NCBI GenBank assembly: GCA_963693285.1
Contig: OY848917.1
Span: 22,264,245 to 22,328,244, forward strand
Direction: 5' to 3'
Length of the DNA stretch: 64,000 nucleotides
DNA from: Xestospongia muta
Lineage: Eukaryota > Porifera > Demospongiae > Haplosclerida > Petrosiidae
The translations under genes were made by a program, and so were the position numbers. Under the pieces are notes generated by a model. That model searched no databases and was not told where the DNA came from. It worked only from the letters and a program-made list of their open reading frames with translations. Within the stretch, counting starts at the first letter, position 1, and each line of letters opens with the position of its first letter. This document shows positions 1 through 12,100 of the stretch, in pieces.

Positions 1-590
1 TGTGCATCTGAGTTACATATAACATGGTTTAGAGGTCAATATACATTATATAATCTTCCCAACAAGGGAATTTCTAAAAGATATTGTGCAAGGATTATAG
101 GCCAGAGAGTCATATTTTTACAAAATCCCAAGTTGGTAGGTTTATATATTGCATATTGATCGATAAAACATGATATATCTGATATAAGTTATAATGAGTT
201 CATACTAACCTATCACTATTGCTCAAACATATAGCATATGGCTGTCAAGCAATTGTCTTTTAAATCCTCAAGTTGGAAGGCTTAAATGCTTATGGACCCA
301 TTAGAACTGATAAAGCTTGTCATCAGGTCCATATAAACCTACTGCTTAGCTGTTTATGAAGAAGAAACTAGCTCGTTTTAGATGTTAGGTTCTATATTTC
401 ATATATTAATCTAATAGGAGGTCTATATCTGATACATGGAACTAATACTCCTTTTCAAAATGTATGTCTCTCTATATCATATATATGTACATACACATAC
501 ACACACACATATATTAGTTCAAAAACTGAGCCATTATTTTATTAGACAATAATTAAAACTTGAGTATATTCTGTCTTTAATGACACTTAC
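1..590. other. No gene recognised
   Basis: AT-rich sequence downstream of the partial paralogue exons. The only structure is a short TATATGTACATACACAC-type microsatellite near 480-515. No further exon matching the linker or death domain was found before the left edge. Confidence 0.6.
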
Positions 591-771
591 TTGTTGTTTC
601 CTGTATTTGTTGCAATTCAAAGCTAGGAATTACCAAACTCATCTGTTCACTTTTTCCTTTTAAAGTGAGCTCTAGGTCAATGAGGTCTTTCTTATCTTTG
701 AGAAAGACTTTAAATTTTAAGCAAAGTAGGGCAGTGTCTGGTTGACATTGATCAATGACCTTCCTAGAAAG
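591..771 (-). CDS. Paralogous UPA-position exon 2 (downstream partial copy)
   Basis: A 181-nt exon, phase 0 to 1: LSRKVIDQCQPDTALL, then MSLVIPSFELQQIQETT, with a good GTAAGT donor. It copies exon 5809-5992 with a one-codon deletion near the middle (FNGINEK against KGKSEQ). The open frame and intact splice sites after clear divergence suggest it is, or recently was, functional. Its continuation lies outside the window. Confidence 0.65.
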
Positions 772-814
772 CTTAAAGTATACAAAATTTAAAATTTTGT
801 CAACTAGGCTTTAC

Positions 815-946
815 TTGAAATGAAGTCATCATTGGCTTAATGTCATAAAACTCATTAGGAACTGTAACCTCATTGAAGTCACAATCAAAGAAAGTAACAT
901 GATCTATTCTTTTCCAGTTTTCAAAACGTTTCTCTGAGTTCACTCT
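815..946 (-). CDS. Paralogous UPA-position exon 1 (downstream partial copy)
   Basis: A 132-nt phase 0-0 exon with intact acceptor and donor: RVNSEKRFENWKRIDHV, ending IKPMMTSFQ. It is a close copy of exon 6039-6170 with several substitutions. No ZU5 or ankyrin exon is visible between it and the end of the main gene, so it belongs to a 5'-truncated duplicate, or to alternative 3' exons; the next exons lie at 591-771 and beyond the left edge. Confidence 0.65.
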
Positions 947-1229
947 CTAATATAGGCAAAGGAAAAGCATACAGTGTTAATATAGGGTTTTGTGAACTGA
1001 GCTTAACATTATGTTACATGATGATAAGTATTATATTAACACAAATAATATACAAATCATCATGAGCTAGAGTAAATATCATATTGATTGATCAACAGAC
1101 AGGGCTGCATCTACAATTGCAAATAATAATCTAGTTTATTGGATACTCTAGTACTCCAATATCTGTCAGACTCAAGTTGTAAAACAGATTATCATTCATC
1201 AGTATGGTAGCCACAATCTTTCAATATAT
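947..1229. other. Spacer between partial paralogue and terminal-exon repeats
   Basis: No coding signal. A short stretch near 995-1015 (GAGCTTAACATTATGTTAC) resembles ZU5 coding sequence at 6537-6556 and may be a ZU5 exon remnant, but it is too short to be sure. Confidence 0.4.
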
Positions 1230-1715
1230 CCATAGGAATATTTTACATTTATTAAATTCTGCATTGGCCTGGCAACAATTACATGTATTTATAATAAGTT
1301 TGTTTTACTTATGCGTTATTATAATCTGTTGTGTCATGTGTACTATGATAAGAAGTCAGATTCCCAATCTTGCTGAGTTTGTCTACTTACTAATAAGAAA
1401 CTTGGTTAAAATGTCAATCATTCCACAATATAAGAACTGAAAGAATGAAAGGAATCCAATGATATCAACTTGAATTCAATAGTAAGCAGTTATGGTCATC
1501 CTACAAAGTCAAACTAAATAGAATACTTATAATTAATTGAAATGACATCATTTTGAGGAAAACAAAATCAGTAACTACAAAATATCAATATATCTAAAAA
1601 TACACTACTAGTTGAGGTAACTAAAAGGTACATATAAAAGGCACAGCAATCAATTCATTTTTCTAGTTTAGTGTTATTTTTTGACTCAGCTTAGACCAGT
1701 CAAGCGTACACAAAC

Positions 1716-1834
1716 TTATTTAGGTACTTTTAATAAAGCACTCTCTGTAGTTTTAAGCACTTCACCAACAGCAGTCATGAGATTCTCAGCATTCACTGTC
1801 AACAAACTAGTAGCTTGTTTATCTCCTTGTGGAT
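1716..1834 (-). pseudogene. Diverged third copy (copy C) of the terminal exon, truncated
   Basis: The acceptor TTAACAG is intact and phase 1 is kept: DPQGDKQATSLLTVNAENLM, then AVGEVLKTTESALLKVPK and an in-frame TAA at 1718-1716. Sequence after the stop still resembles copies A and B (the translation of GLS is visible), so the stop arose within a former full copy and removes the C-terminal arm. It could still be used as a short alternative end; more likely it is decaying. Confidence 0.6.
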
Positions 1835-2313
1835 CTGTTAATGAAGGAATTACACAAAGTGGATAAAATACATTGTAATACTATATGTAAGATACATATA
1901 TGTACATGTGTAGTATAAATTTGCTGAAGAAAGCTATACCAATGGATGAGTACTAATATTTCTCAGTTTAGTTTGAAGTCATTGTGATGGATAAAAAGGA
2001 GTCTTCTTAAGACATACCTTCAACACAAATGAAACCTACATGGCCTTGTTTTAGTAAACTGTACTTGTTGTGATTTAGTTAACCTGACTTTACATAGAAA
2101 GTTGTCAAAAAGGATATCAATACTTAAAATGTCAATCACTCCATGATATAAGAATTGAAACTAAATAGTGTTTAGTGAATACTCAATTGAAATGACATCA
2201 TTATAAGGAAAACAAAATCAGCAACTACAAAATATCTATATATCTAAAAAACACACTACTAGTTAACTAAAAGGTAAATATAAAAGGCACAGCAATCATT
2301 CGAGTTTACTAGT

Positions 2314-2477
2314 TCAGTATTTTTTGGCCCAGCTTAGACCAGTCAAGTGTACACGATCATCTGGAGGTACTTTTATTAAAGCACTCTCTGTGGTGTCAAG
2401 TACTACACCAACAGCAGTCATGAGATTCTCAGCATTAACTGTCAACAAACTAGTAGCTTCTGTATCTCTCTCTAGGT
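2314..2477 (-). CDS. Alternative terminal exon (copy B) of the vinculin tail
   Basis: An exact 644-bp-shifted duplicate of the copy A exon: same acceptor, frame, stop and length. The one coding change I see is Asp to Asn in NAEDL/NAENL. Splicing from 3613 to 2477 would give a product of the same length. It may be an alternative last exon or a redundant young duplicate. Confidence 0.6.
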
Positions 2478-2957
2478 CTGTAAAATCAAGGAATTAAACA
2501 AGGTGGATAAGTTACATTGTAATACTATATGTAAGATACATATATGTACATGTGTAGTATAAATTTGCTGAAGAAAGCTATACCAATGGATGAGTACTAA
2601 TATTTCTCAGTTTAGTTTGAAGTCATTGTGATGGATAAAAAGGAGTCTTCTTAAGACATACCTTCAACACAAATGAAACCTACATGGCCTTGTTTTAGTA
2701 AACTGTACTTGTTGTGATTTAGTTAACCTGACTTTACATAGAAAGTTGTCAAAAAGGATATCAATACTTAAAATGTCAATCACTCCATGATATAAGAATT
2801 GAAACTAAATAGTGTTTAGTGAATACTCAATTGAAATGACATCATTATAAGGAAAACAAAATCAGCAACTACAAAATATCTATATATCTAAAAAACACAC
2901 TACTAGTTAACTAAAAGGTAAATATAAAAGGCACAGCAATCATTCGAGTTTACTAGT

Positions 2958-3121
2958 TCAGTATTTTTTGGCCCAGCTTAGACCAGTCAAGTGTACACGA
3001 TCATCTGGAGGTACTTTTATTAAAGCACTCTCTGTGGTGTCAAGTACTACACCAACAGCAGTCATGAGATCCTCAGCATTAACTGTCAACAAACTAGTAG
3101 CTTCTGTATCTCTCTCTAGGT
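2958..3121 (-). CDS. Vinculin tail terminal exon (copy A), with stop
   Basis: A 164-nt exon after acceptor TTTTACAG. It encodes DLERDTEATSLLTVNAEDL, then the long last helix and a C-terminal GLSWAKKY before TGA at 2960-2958. The end matches vinculin's last helix and its basic-aromatic C-terminal arm (about 'TLRWVRKTPWY'). It is the first of three tandem copies reached from the upstream donor, so the most likely default. Confidence 0.87.
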
Positions 3122-6100
3122 CTGTAAAATCAAGGAATTAAACAAGGTGGATAAGTTACATTGTAATACTATATGTAAGATACATATATGTACATGTGTA
3201 GTATAAACTGGCTGAAGAAAGGTTAATATTATACAATAATAATATAGCCACACTATTATAACATGGACAACAGCTTTTAATCATGGGAGTACCCACTGTG
3301 TGCAACATAGTACTTTAGTTACTCTTTAAGACACAATATATCAAATAAGTCATCATATAGTTTATTTTACATTTGTAGAATCAGTTGTATAACATGATGA
3401 CTATATGAATTTATGTACTTACAATTTTAGACCAACTGTAATTACTTCAAACCTTACAAAACTATGTGTTACTATCAATTACTTTTGTTACTCTCTCAAT
3501 CTTATTATTAATTAAAGGGAAAAATATTGTCTTAGTTAAATAAGTGTATTTCTGTTTTCTGAATTCTATCAATGGTTGAGTACTAATAGTTTTCATTGAG
3601 TTTATAGCTTACCATCTCCTCCTGTTCTTGAATGCACACGAACATTAATTTTGAGTTGTTTGCCACATGTTGTAATAGCATCAAGAGCTTGTGACAGAGT
3701 CTATAAAGGATGTATTAAATGGAATTTTTGCAAATAACCAAAGTCAGGTGTGAATAAATATTGCAGTTTCAATCAATTCAAGAAGTGTTAACTAATTGTA
3801 ATCTTATTACTCACACATTAAAAAGGTACTCTATGTATATTTTTGTTATCATACTGTTGCAACTCACATTTTCCAGCTGTGTGTCTGTACAGAGCTTAGC
3901 AACTTGTGTGGCTATTTTAACAACCTCGTCACTGTCTTCAACAATAAGATTAGCTGTTTGGATGAAATCTTTAGAATTGACATCACCTTCTTCATCTCTA
4001 GAGAGGAAAGTAATCATAATTATTGTCAAACTGAAAGTAATACATTAGTACATTACTCAGTGTATAGTACTAGCTTCAATGCTAAAATACTGACTATTAT
4101 CTACAGGTATATATACTTGGATTTGTGTGATGTTTAGTTCTATGAACATTTTATAAACTATATATTAAAGTATACATTTCACTCTATCTACTTACTGAGC
4201 AAACGTTGACATTTGAAATATCAGTCTGGCCATACGTTTAGCAACTACAATCAAATTATTATCTTTTTCCTCCCATTGTTTAGCTTGTTTATGAAGACAA
4301 TGAGCAGCAAACTAATAGAGAGATGCATTCATAATATTAATAGACACATTTGCATGTATATGTGTGTGTATGTGTGTATGTGTGTGTGTGTGTGTGTGTG
4401 TGCATATAAAAATAGATGAACACAAAATTTTATTTATTGTGCATGCACTTGAAACTTCAGAGAACATTTGCATTCATACATAACTACTTTTTGGTACATG
4501 TTACTACAATATACAATAATTTTATGAAATTATGTCACATAATATTATAGTAATAATTCATATTAACTAATTAACTTACTCCAATAGGATTGGTTGACTG
4601 TAAGGGAGCTTCTTGTTCCATTTCATCTACTTTCACTAGAAAGAAATTAATATTTAAATCCCATCAAATACGTTCATGGTATGTAAAGAAATTTGTCTAA
4701 TTGTTGCATATTTATCTTATTACCAAGTTGTGGTGTATTTGGAGGTTGTGCACCAGATAAAGGTTGATCTATAAATGTAAGTATCTTAGAGTCTATTTAG
4801 TTGTGTGTACCTTTCTTTTTAGCTGGTTTTGGTGCAATTGGAGGTTGTGCACCAGATAAAGGTTGATCTATAAATGTAAGTATCTTAGAGTGTATTTAGT
4901 TGTGTGTACCTTTCTTTATAGCTGGTTTTGGTGCAATTGGAGGTGGAGTAGTAGTAATAATAGGATGATCTGCAATATAATAAACATGCAAATGAGTCAT
5001 TTAATATTATAGCTATATTGTTATACCTTTGATCTCAGTAGCTTTTGTTTGAACTGGAGGTGGAGATTTAAAAGTGGTAATCACTTGACCTATAGAATGA
5101 TACAAAAAAACATTAAATAAATATATTTTTTAACTTTACCAGGTTGATCTGAAGAGAGGTATTCATTCCTAATCTCAGATCTTGCTAAGAATTTATGTAT
5201 TTTCTCAGCTACTACATTGTGTTCTACAGGTGGCTCCTTCACAACAGTGATGATCGTTCTCCAAGACACTTCACAGGTTCTCTTATCTATCCAAAGTTGA
5301 AGGACTTCTGAGAGTTTTCTAGTATCATCATATGCCACATTGTATTGAGCAGACATAATATGACCATAATCCACAGCAAGTTGTTCACCAACAGTACTCC
5401 ACATGTACTTAATTTCATGAAGTAATGTCATCAGGTGTTTTTTCTTAGGCTCTTTACCTTATAATCATAAATATGATGAATCAATGACAAAATAAACCAT
5501 TAACTTGCACTTTGTATAACTCACATAATAATTCATCAGATATTCCTAATGGGTATGATGAGTACATATGGATAGAAGGAGAACTACTAGTAGAAGTAGG
5601 CTTACCTGTGGCAGTAGTAGGAGTAGTGGTCAAAGTAGGCATGTTGGCAGAAGGAATGGTGGTGGAAGTAGTGCTGGTAGAGTGAGCTATAGTAACAAAA
5701 GGAGCACACATCTCTATATATTACTTCAGTATTTTGGAAAAGCTCAGGCAATATTTTATATGACATTATATTAAAACATGAGTATATTCTATCTTTAATG
5801 TCACTCACTTAATGTCTCCTGTATTTGTTGCAATTCATAAGAAGCAATTACCAAACTCATCTTTTCATTTATTCCATTAAAATTCAGTTCTAAGTCAGTG
5901 AGTTCCTTCTTATCTATAAAAGAGACTTTAAATTTTAAGTAAGGTAGTACAGCAGTGTCTGGTCGACATTGATCAATGAGTTTCCTAGAAACCTTAAACA
6001 ATACAAATTTAACTTAGCGACATCAACTAAGACTTTACTTGAAATGGATTCATCATTGGCTTAATGTCATAACACTCATTAGCAATTGTAACTTCATTAA

Positions 6101-9100
6101 TGTCAGGATCAAAAATAGTAACTGGATCTATCCTTTTCCAGTTTTCAAAACGTTTCTCTGTGTTCACTCTCTAACATAGACAAAGAACATGTATACAGTT
6201 GTAATATAGTATTGTAGTTCTCTTTTTGTTATGTTTGCATACCTCAAGAAAAGGTCCAAGATTTTTTGTGATTACTGCTTGTATTTCCCAACAAAACTTA
6301 GTCATCTCTTTGAAAAAGACCGTCATTACGTAACTGCAAGATGGTTGTCGAAATAGAACACTCTTTATTACTTTAATGACAATAGCAACAAAAGAGAAAT
6401 CAGAGATTCCTACAACACCAGAATTGTCGTAAGGTCTGAACACTTGGCTTGATTCAGTTGGTAGAAGCTCAAACTTGTAGGGTGGTGGTCCTTTTGCTCT
6501 GACAAAGGCTAACTGTTGGCTTTCCTCTTGTGATCTTAGCTCAACATTATGTTGAAGATGAAGCTCAATAGGTCTGGAGAAATTTCCTGTTGTTTCAATC
6601 TTGTAGAAACAGCTAACCACCTCAACATCAGGAGGGAGGATGATCTCTGAATCCTCTGGTACAGCTACTTTGACTTCAGTTTTGACTTCTTGCCCTTCTT
6701 GCACTGATGATGGTGGAATGACAAACTTGACTCCATACTCTGGTTTCTCAAAAACCTGCTCTTCATTGAGGTATTCAATATTCCATTTAGACACATCATC
6801 CAAAACTAAATGATAACAATTCAAACAAGTAGGAGTACTACATTGTTGTTGTTTAATATCTCACCTCGTTTTGGATTGTACTCAGAGAAAAGACTAGCAA
6901 TTTCATCCTTCCTTGTGTCTTGACATTCATCTAATGGAGTGTTACCCTCATTATTCTTAATAGTCATATCTGCTCCTCGAGATAGCAAGGATTGTATAAC
7001 ATTTATATGACCTTCTTCACAGGCAATATGCAATGCAGTATTACCATCCTGTGTTAAAGTAGATTATGAAGAAAAGACATCATATACTACTGACCTTGTC
7101 ACAAATATTAGGATCTGCATTATATTGCAGGAGTAACTGGACTATCTCAGTGTAACCTTTACTTGAAGCTCTATGTATAGCTGTCCATTGATCCTAGAAA
7201 ATTAATTTTTATTGGTCACACTGACTATTACAACATAAAAATCAGCAATGCCTTATAGTTAACATTAACATCAGAAACAATTATTAACTCACACTATACA
7301 CTATATATCTCTAAACATATCACTATACTATATAGTACATACAACAAGAAAAAGACTGAAGTGCAGAACTCTCTCCACAATTTCTGTAGTGATGTTAGTT
7401 TGTTTGCAATTCTCATGCTACCACTACATAATGGCTTACTGAAAACCTTGAATATAATAGGCTAAAGATTTATTTGCCTTATGCAAATAATCCAAGTCGT
7501 TGATTATGTTAAAACTATAGGCATGGCAAATACCAATTCAAATTGATGTAGTAAATAAGGACACATGAAACAATAATTATATTTTAGTCTTCTAGAAGAC
7601 ACCTTGAAACAGAATAACTTATTGAATAATCCACGCAAGAATGCACAGTGTAGATGAAACAGGGATGCATTAGATGTGAAATCTCCTAATATATTAAGAG
7701 AAAAAGGTGTTACTGGGTTTTAATAGAACATCTGGGAAAACAGGCTGGGTTACTGTTGTAGCTTATGAAAATGTAGCTGGAATATTTCCATGAATGGTGA
7801 TAGTTGATGCTAAAACCTTAACCAAATGTAGGCAGCAAATGAGATTTGGGGACTAAATATGAATTGAGTGAAAATGGGTAGATAACAGCTAAATTACTAA
7901 TCACTGAAGATTGTCTTGAATATGTAGTTCCCTAATGATCTTCATTCCTTTAGCTCAATGTATATAGTACACACTACCAAACAAAAGTTATTAAACAACT
8001 TGCTAGAGACAAGAGGTAAAAATACTTTTGTCTACCTCCACACTTGAAACACCAGCTCAACCTCTAGATTGTTACTAAATTTTCATTGGAGCAGTCTGTT
8101 ATGACTTGAAACAGGGAGAGGGGCTAGCTACACTAAACTACCAGATACTTGCTTGTTAGCTGATGTCAAATGAAACATTGACTCAGATGACAAATAAGGA
8201 CTTGAATCTATCTTTTGTGAAAGAATTTGTTGATTTATAAAGGAAACATGAGCTACGATAGAAGGACTACTATTGTCACCTTGATTATCATGTGAAGATA
8301 AGATATATAGGGCTCATTGTTCTATACATCATTGTCATCACTAAATGAATTTAATTCTTTATATGATATTCTTCTATCATACTCATTCTCATCAAGTATT
8401 GATATCATATAATCTGACATCAATATTATTAATAACTTTTTTCCTCATAACTCCTAAAAAGTTATTGTCAAAAAACTAAACACATGGTAGTCTCAAGAAA
8501 ATGTAAGTCCTTTCTATGTTCTCTACTCCATCTCATCCTAAACTCATTTGTAATTGATTGTGTTTTACTCATATAAGTATCTTGGTGTTTCATCTCTAGT
8601 AATCTCTTTTGGTCTCCTCACATTGCATCTGTATGTTCCAAGTCATGCAGGATTCTCAGTTCTGCAATATTATAAATTCACCTCTCCATCATATATAACC
8701 AAACTGTACATTTCTTTTGCTTCTCTAGACTTATCCTTATAGTCATTACTTTGGTACCCAAAATCTGATATTGAAAGTCTTGAAAGCATCCAAACATATG
8801 CATAAAAATACTCTAACTGACACATAGATTATGACAACAACTTTTAAATCTGATCCTCTTATCAAATCGTTAAGCTACTTATAAATCAGTTTCCTCTTTA
8901 ATTTGTGAATGGTCTCCTGTTTTCTGCATGACATTCTATCTCTCCAAACAGGGTACTATTACCCTAATATTGTTTTGGTTCCCTACTTTTGATCTTCTGC
9001 TGCCATCCACTCATTCATTCCCTTCCCTTGTTCTATTTGGAAGTCTCTGTCTTGTGACCTTTAACATGTCATTCATTATCATAACTTAAAATGATGTCAA

Positions 9101-12100
9101 AGCATCACTTGAACCATTCATAGTAACTTAATTTCTGTGTACTATATCTACTCTCATTTTTATCCCACAATAACCAACATCATCTCTGTCAGACAATTAT
9201 TGCATCTCCAAACTACAGGTCTATAACAGTCTGTACAACAAAAAAGGTCAGCTTTTTAATTGGGGACTTGTTAATAATAGCAAGAAGCATACCAGTTACA
9301 GAAATATACCAGTGTTATAATTATTGTGAGCTTTAAATACTCTCTAGTTTTATAACCAGATGAATTTTCATCACTGTCGCAAAACCTACAAATAATCTCA
9401 CATATCTATTTAGTAGCTAGTGAGATACAAATTCAAGCAGTCTACATGACAATTGCTGTCTTATGTATGTACATAACAATTCTATTTTAAACAATTTAAA
9501 ATGAGCTAAACAAATGATGCTTCAATTCATGTCCATCACTGCTATTTTGGTGTGTGCATCTGAATTGATAATTCAAAAATTTATGAAAAAGTGATGTCTA
9601 TACATTTGATGGTGTCCAATAAGAATAGGTAGAAAAACTGCTTAACACACATGTTATAAAAACAAACAACACTTTTTCAAATATTCTAATAAAGTCTTTA
9701 CATCCTCTTCTACTTTCCGATGTTCGTCATATTTGGCATATTCATAAAAGACAATTTTCGACCTTTATTATGATAGTAAAACAACCAATATTTTTCTTTA
9801 AGGAAAATGATTTACAATTTATCTTCAGTTATACTGACTTTCAAATACAACATGTGCACATGAACACTTACTTTGTCCAAAAGATCTAGATTGGCTCCTT
9901 TCTGTGTTAAAATAAAAACAACATCTTTGTGTCCATTCTCTGCTGCTAACATGACTGCAGTCAATCCATTCTAAATATATTATTAATTAACATATTAATA
10001 TGAATCATAACATCAGTATATTACCTATACCAACACTTAGATGTATCAGTAGTTCAGTACACTAGTAACACTAGTATAATTAAAAACTAAGGCAACCTTA
10101 TATATAGTCAAACAAAATATGAGTCAAATCACTCTCAATAATTAGACATTATAAATACAAATTTGAAACTTCACACTAGTTTTGTGACTATAATAAAATT
10201 ATTTTCCAGTAGCAAAGAGAATGTGCGAGCATTCTTTATGAAACAATTCACTCACACCTTTTCTAAAGAGCTTACTAACAAACTTTTACTCACTAAATCA
10301 TACTACATTGCACCAAAATTACATCCTATTATATTGTAAAGGACATGTTTAGATGACATGTAATTACAGCAACATAAATGTGAAAAACAAAACAATAAAG
10401 TAAACAAAATCACAACAACACATTTAGTATGCTCAAAGTTCATACTAGGCTATAGCTATAAAATACTCAAAGTACACCTAAAAAGGAGAACCTAGCAAGA
10501 AGCTTCAAGTCTTATTACTGAGAGATAAATTATAGTAAACAACACATTCAATATATTTAAAATTCATACTAGATTATCAAAATTATATCCTATTATATTG
10601 TAGAGGACACATTCAAATAAGTACTTACAAAAACATAAATGTGGAAATGAAAACAATACAGTAAACAAAATGATAATAACTCATTCTGAATATAGCTACA
10701 ATATGCTTAAAATATAGGTAGAGAAACAACTTAGCAAGAAGATTCGAGTATTATTAGTGATACCCAATGTCGTATCACACACAGTTAGGGTTAATAAAAT
10801 TCATTGCTGATATAATTATCAGCTGTTAAAGAATGCATTTTAATGTCATTTGTGGCTTCCATAAGCTGCAATTACAATATAATGAATAAAATTGTAAATG
10901 TGAATACATATAGATACCACACAATACAAAACAATTATAGTACACCCTTACAAGCTTCCCATCATAGCTATTAAAAACTATTAATCTTAATAAAAACAAT
11001 AGGGTAACAAAATAACAACATTCAATTCAAATGACTTAGAATTAATACTACATTATATCACACTTACCCGCTATTATATTTTAAACAACATATTCAGATG
11101 ACAAGTCATCACACCAACATAAATGTGAAAAACAAAACAATAAAGTAAACAAAATCACAACAACACATTCAATATATTTAAAATTCATACTACATTGCAT
11201 CAAAATTATATCCTATTATATTGTAAAGGACACATTCAAATAAGTACTTACAAAAACATAGATGTGGAAATGAAAACGATACAGTAAACAAAATGATAAT
11301 AACTCATTCTAGAATATAGCTACAATATGCTTAAATTAAAGGTAAAGAAACAACTTAGCAAGAACATTTGACCATTATTAGTGATACCCAATGTCGTATC
11401 ACACACAATTAGGGTTAATAAAATTCATTGCTAATATAGTTATCAGCTGTTAAAGGATGCATTTTAATGTCATTTGTGGCTTTCATAAGCTCCAATTACA
11501 ATATAATAAATAAAATTGCAAATGTGAATACATATAGATACCACACAATCTAAAACAATTATGGTACACCCTTACAAGTTTCCCATCATAGCTATTAAAG
11601 ACTATTAATGTTAAAAAAAACAATAGGGTAACAAAATAACAACACTCAATTCAAATGACTTAGAATTAATACTACATTATATCACACTTACCCACTATTA
11701 TATTTTAAACAACATATTCAGATGACAAGTCATCACACCAACATAAATGTGAAAAATAAAACAATAGAGTAAACAAAATCACAACAACACATTCAATATA
11801 TGTAAATTCATACTACATTGCATCAAAATTATATCCTATTATATTGTAAAGGACACATTCAAATAAGTACTTACAAAAACATAGATGTGGAAATGAAAAC
11901 GATACAGTAAACAAAATGATAATAACTCATTCTAGAATATAGCTACAATATGCTTAAATTAAAGGTAGAGAAACAACTTAGCAAGAACATTTGAGCATTA
12001 TTAGTGATACCCAATGTCGTATCACACACAATTAGGGTTAATAAAATTCATTGCTAATATAGTTATCAGCTGTTAAAGGATGCATTTTAATGTCATTTGT

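Larger units (their letters stand above)
1230..3163. repeat. Three tandem 644-bp units carrying the terminal exon
   Basis: The marker sequence CATTGTAATACTATATG occurs at 1871, 2515 and 3159, exactly 644 bp apart. Units B (about 1871-2514) and A (about 2515-3158) are almost identical; unit C (about 1230-1870) is clearly diverged. Each unit contains one terminal-exon copy and its intron flank. The A/B duplication is therefore recent and the C one older. Confidence 0.9.

Noticed and set aside
1204..1440. Hydrophobic 78-residue frame at the left
   Set aside because: No recognisable domain, and its end overlaps the 644-bp repeat where the other copies do not keep it open.
1230..3163. Homology between the 644-bp terminal-exon repeat and the 642-bp satellite
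   Set aside because: The periods are nearly equal, but beyond AT-rich words such as AACAAAATCA and ACTACTAG I see no alignable sequence. I treat the match in length as coincidence.
8554..8742. 62-residue frame in the large intron
   Set aside because: Chance-length frame on the strand opposite to the gene with no supporting signal.
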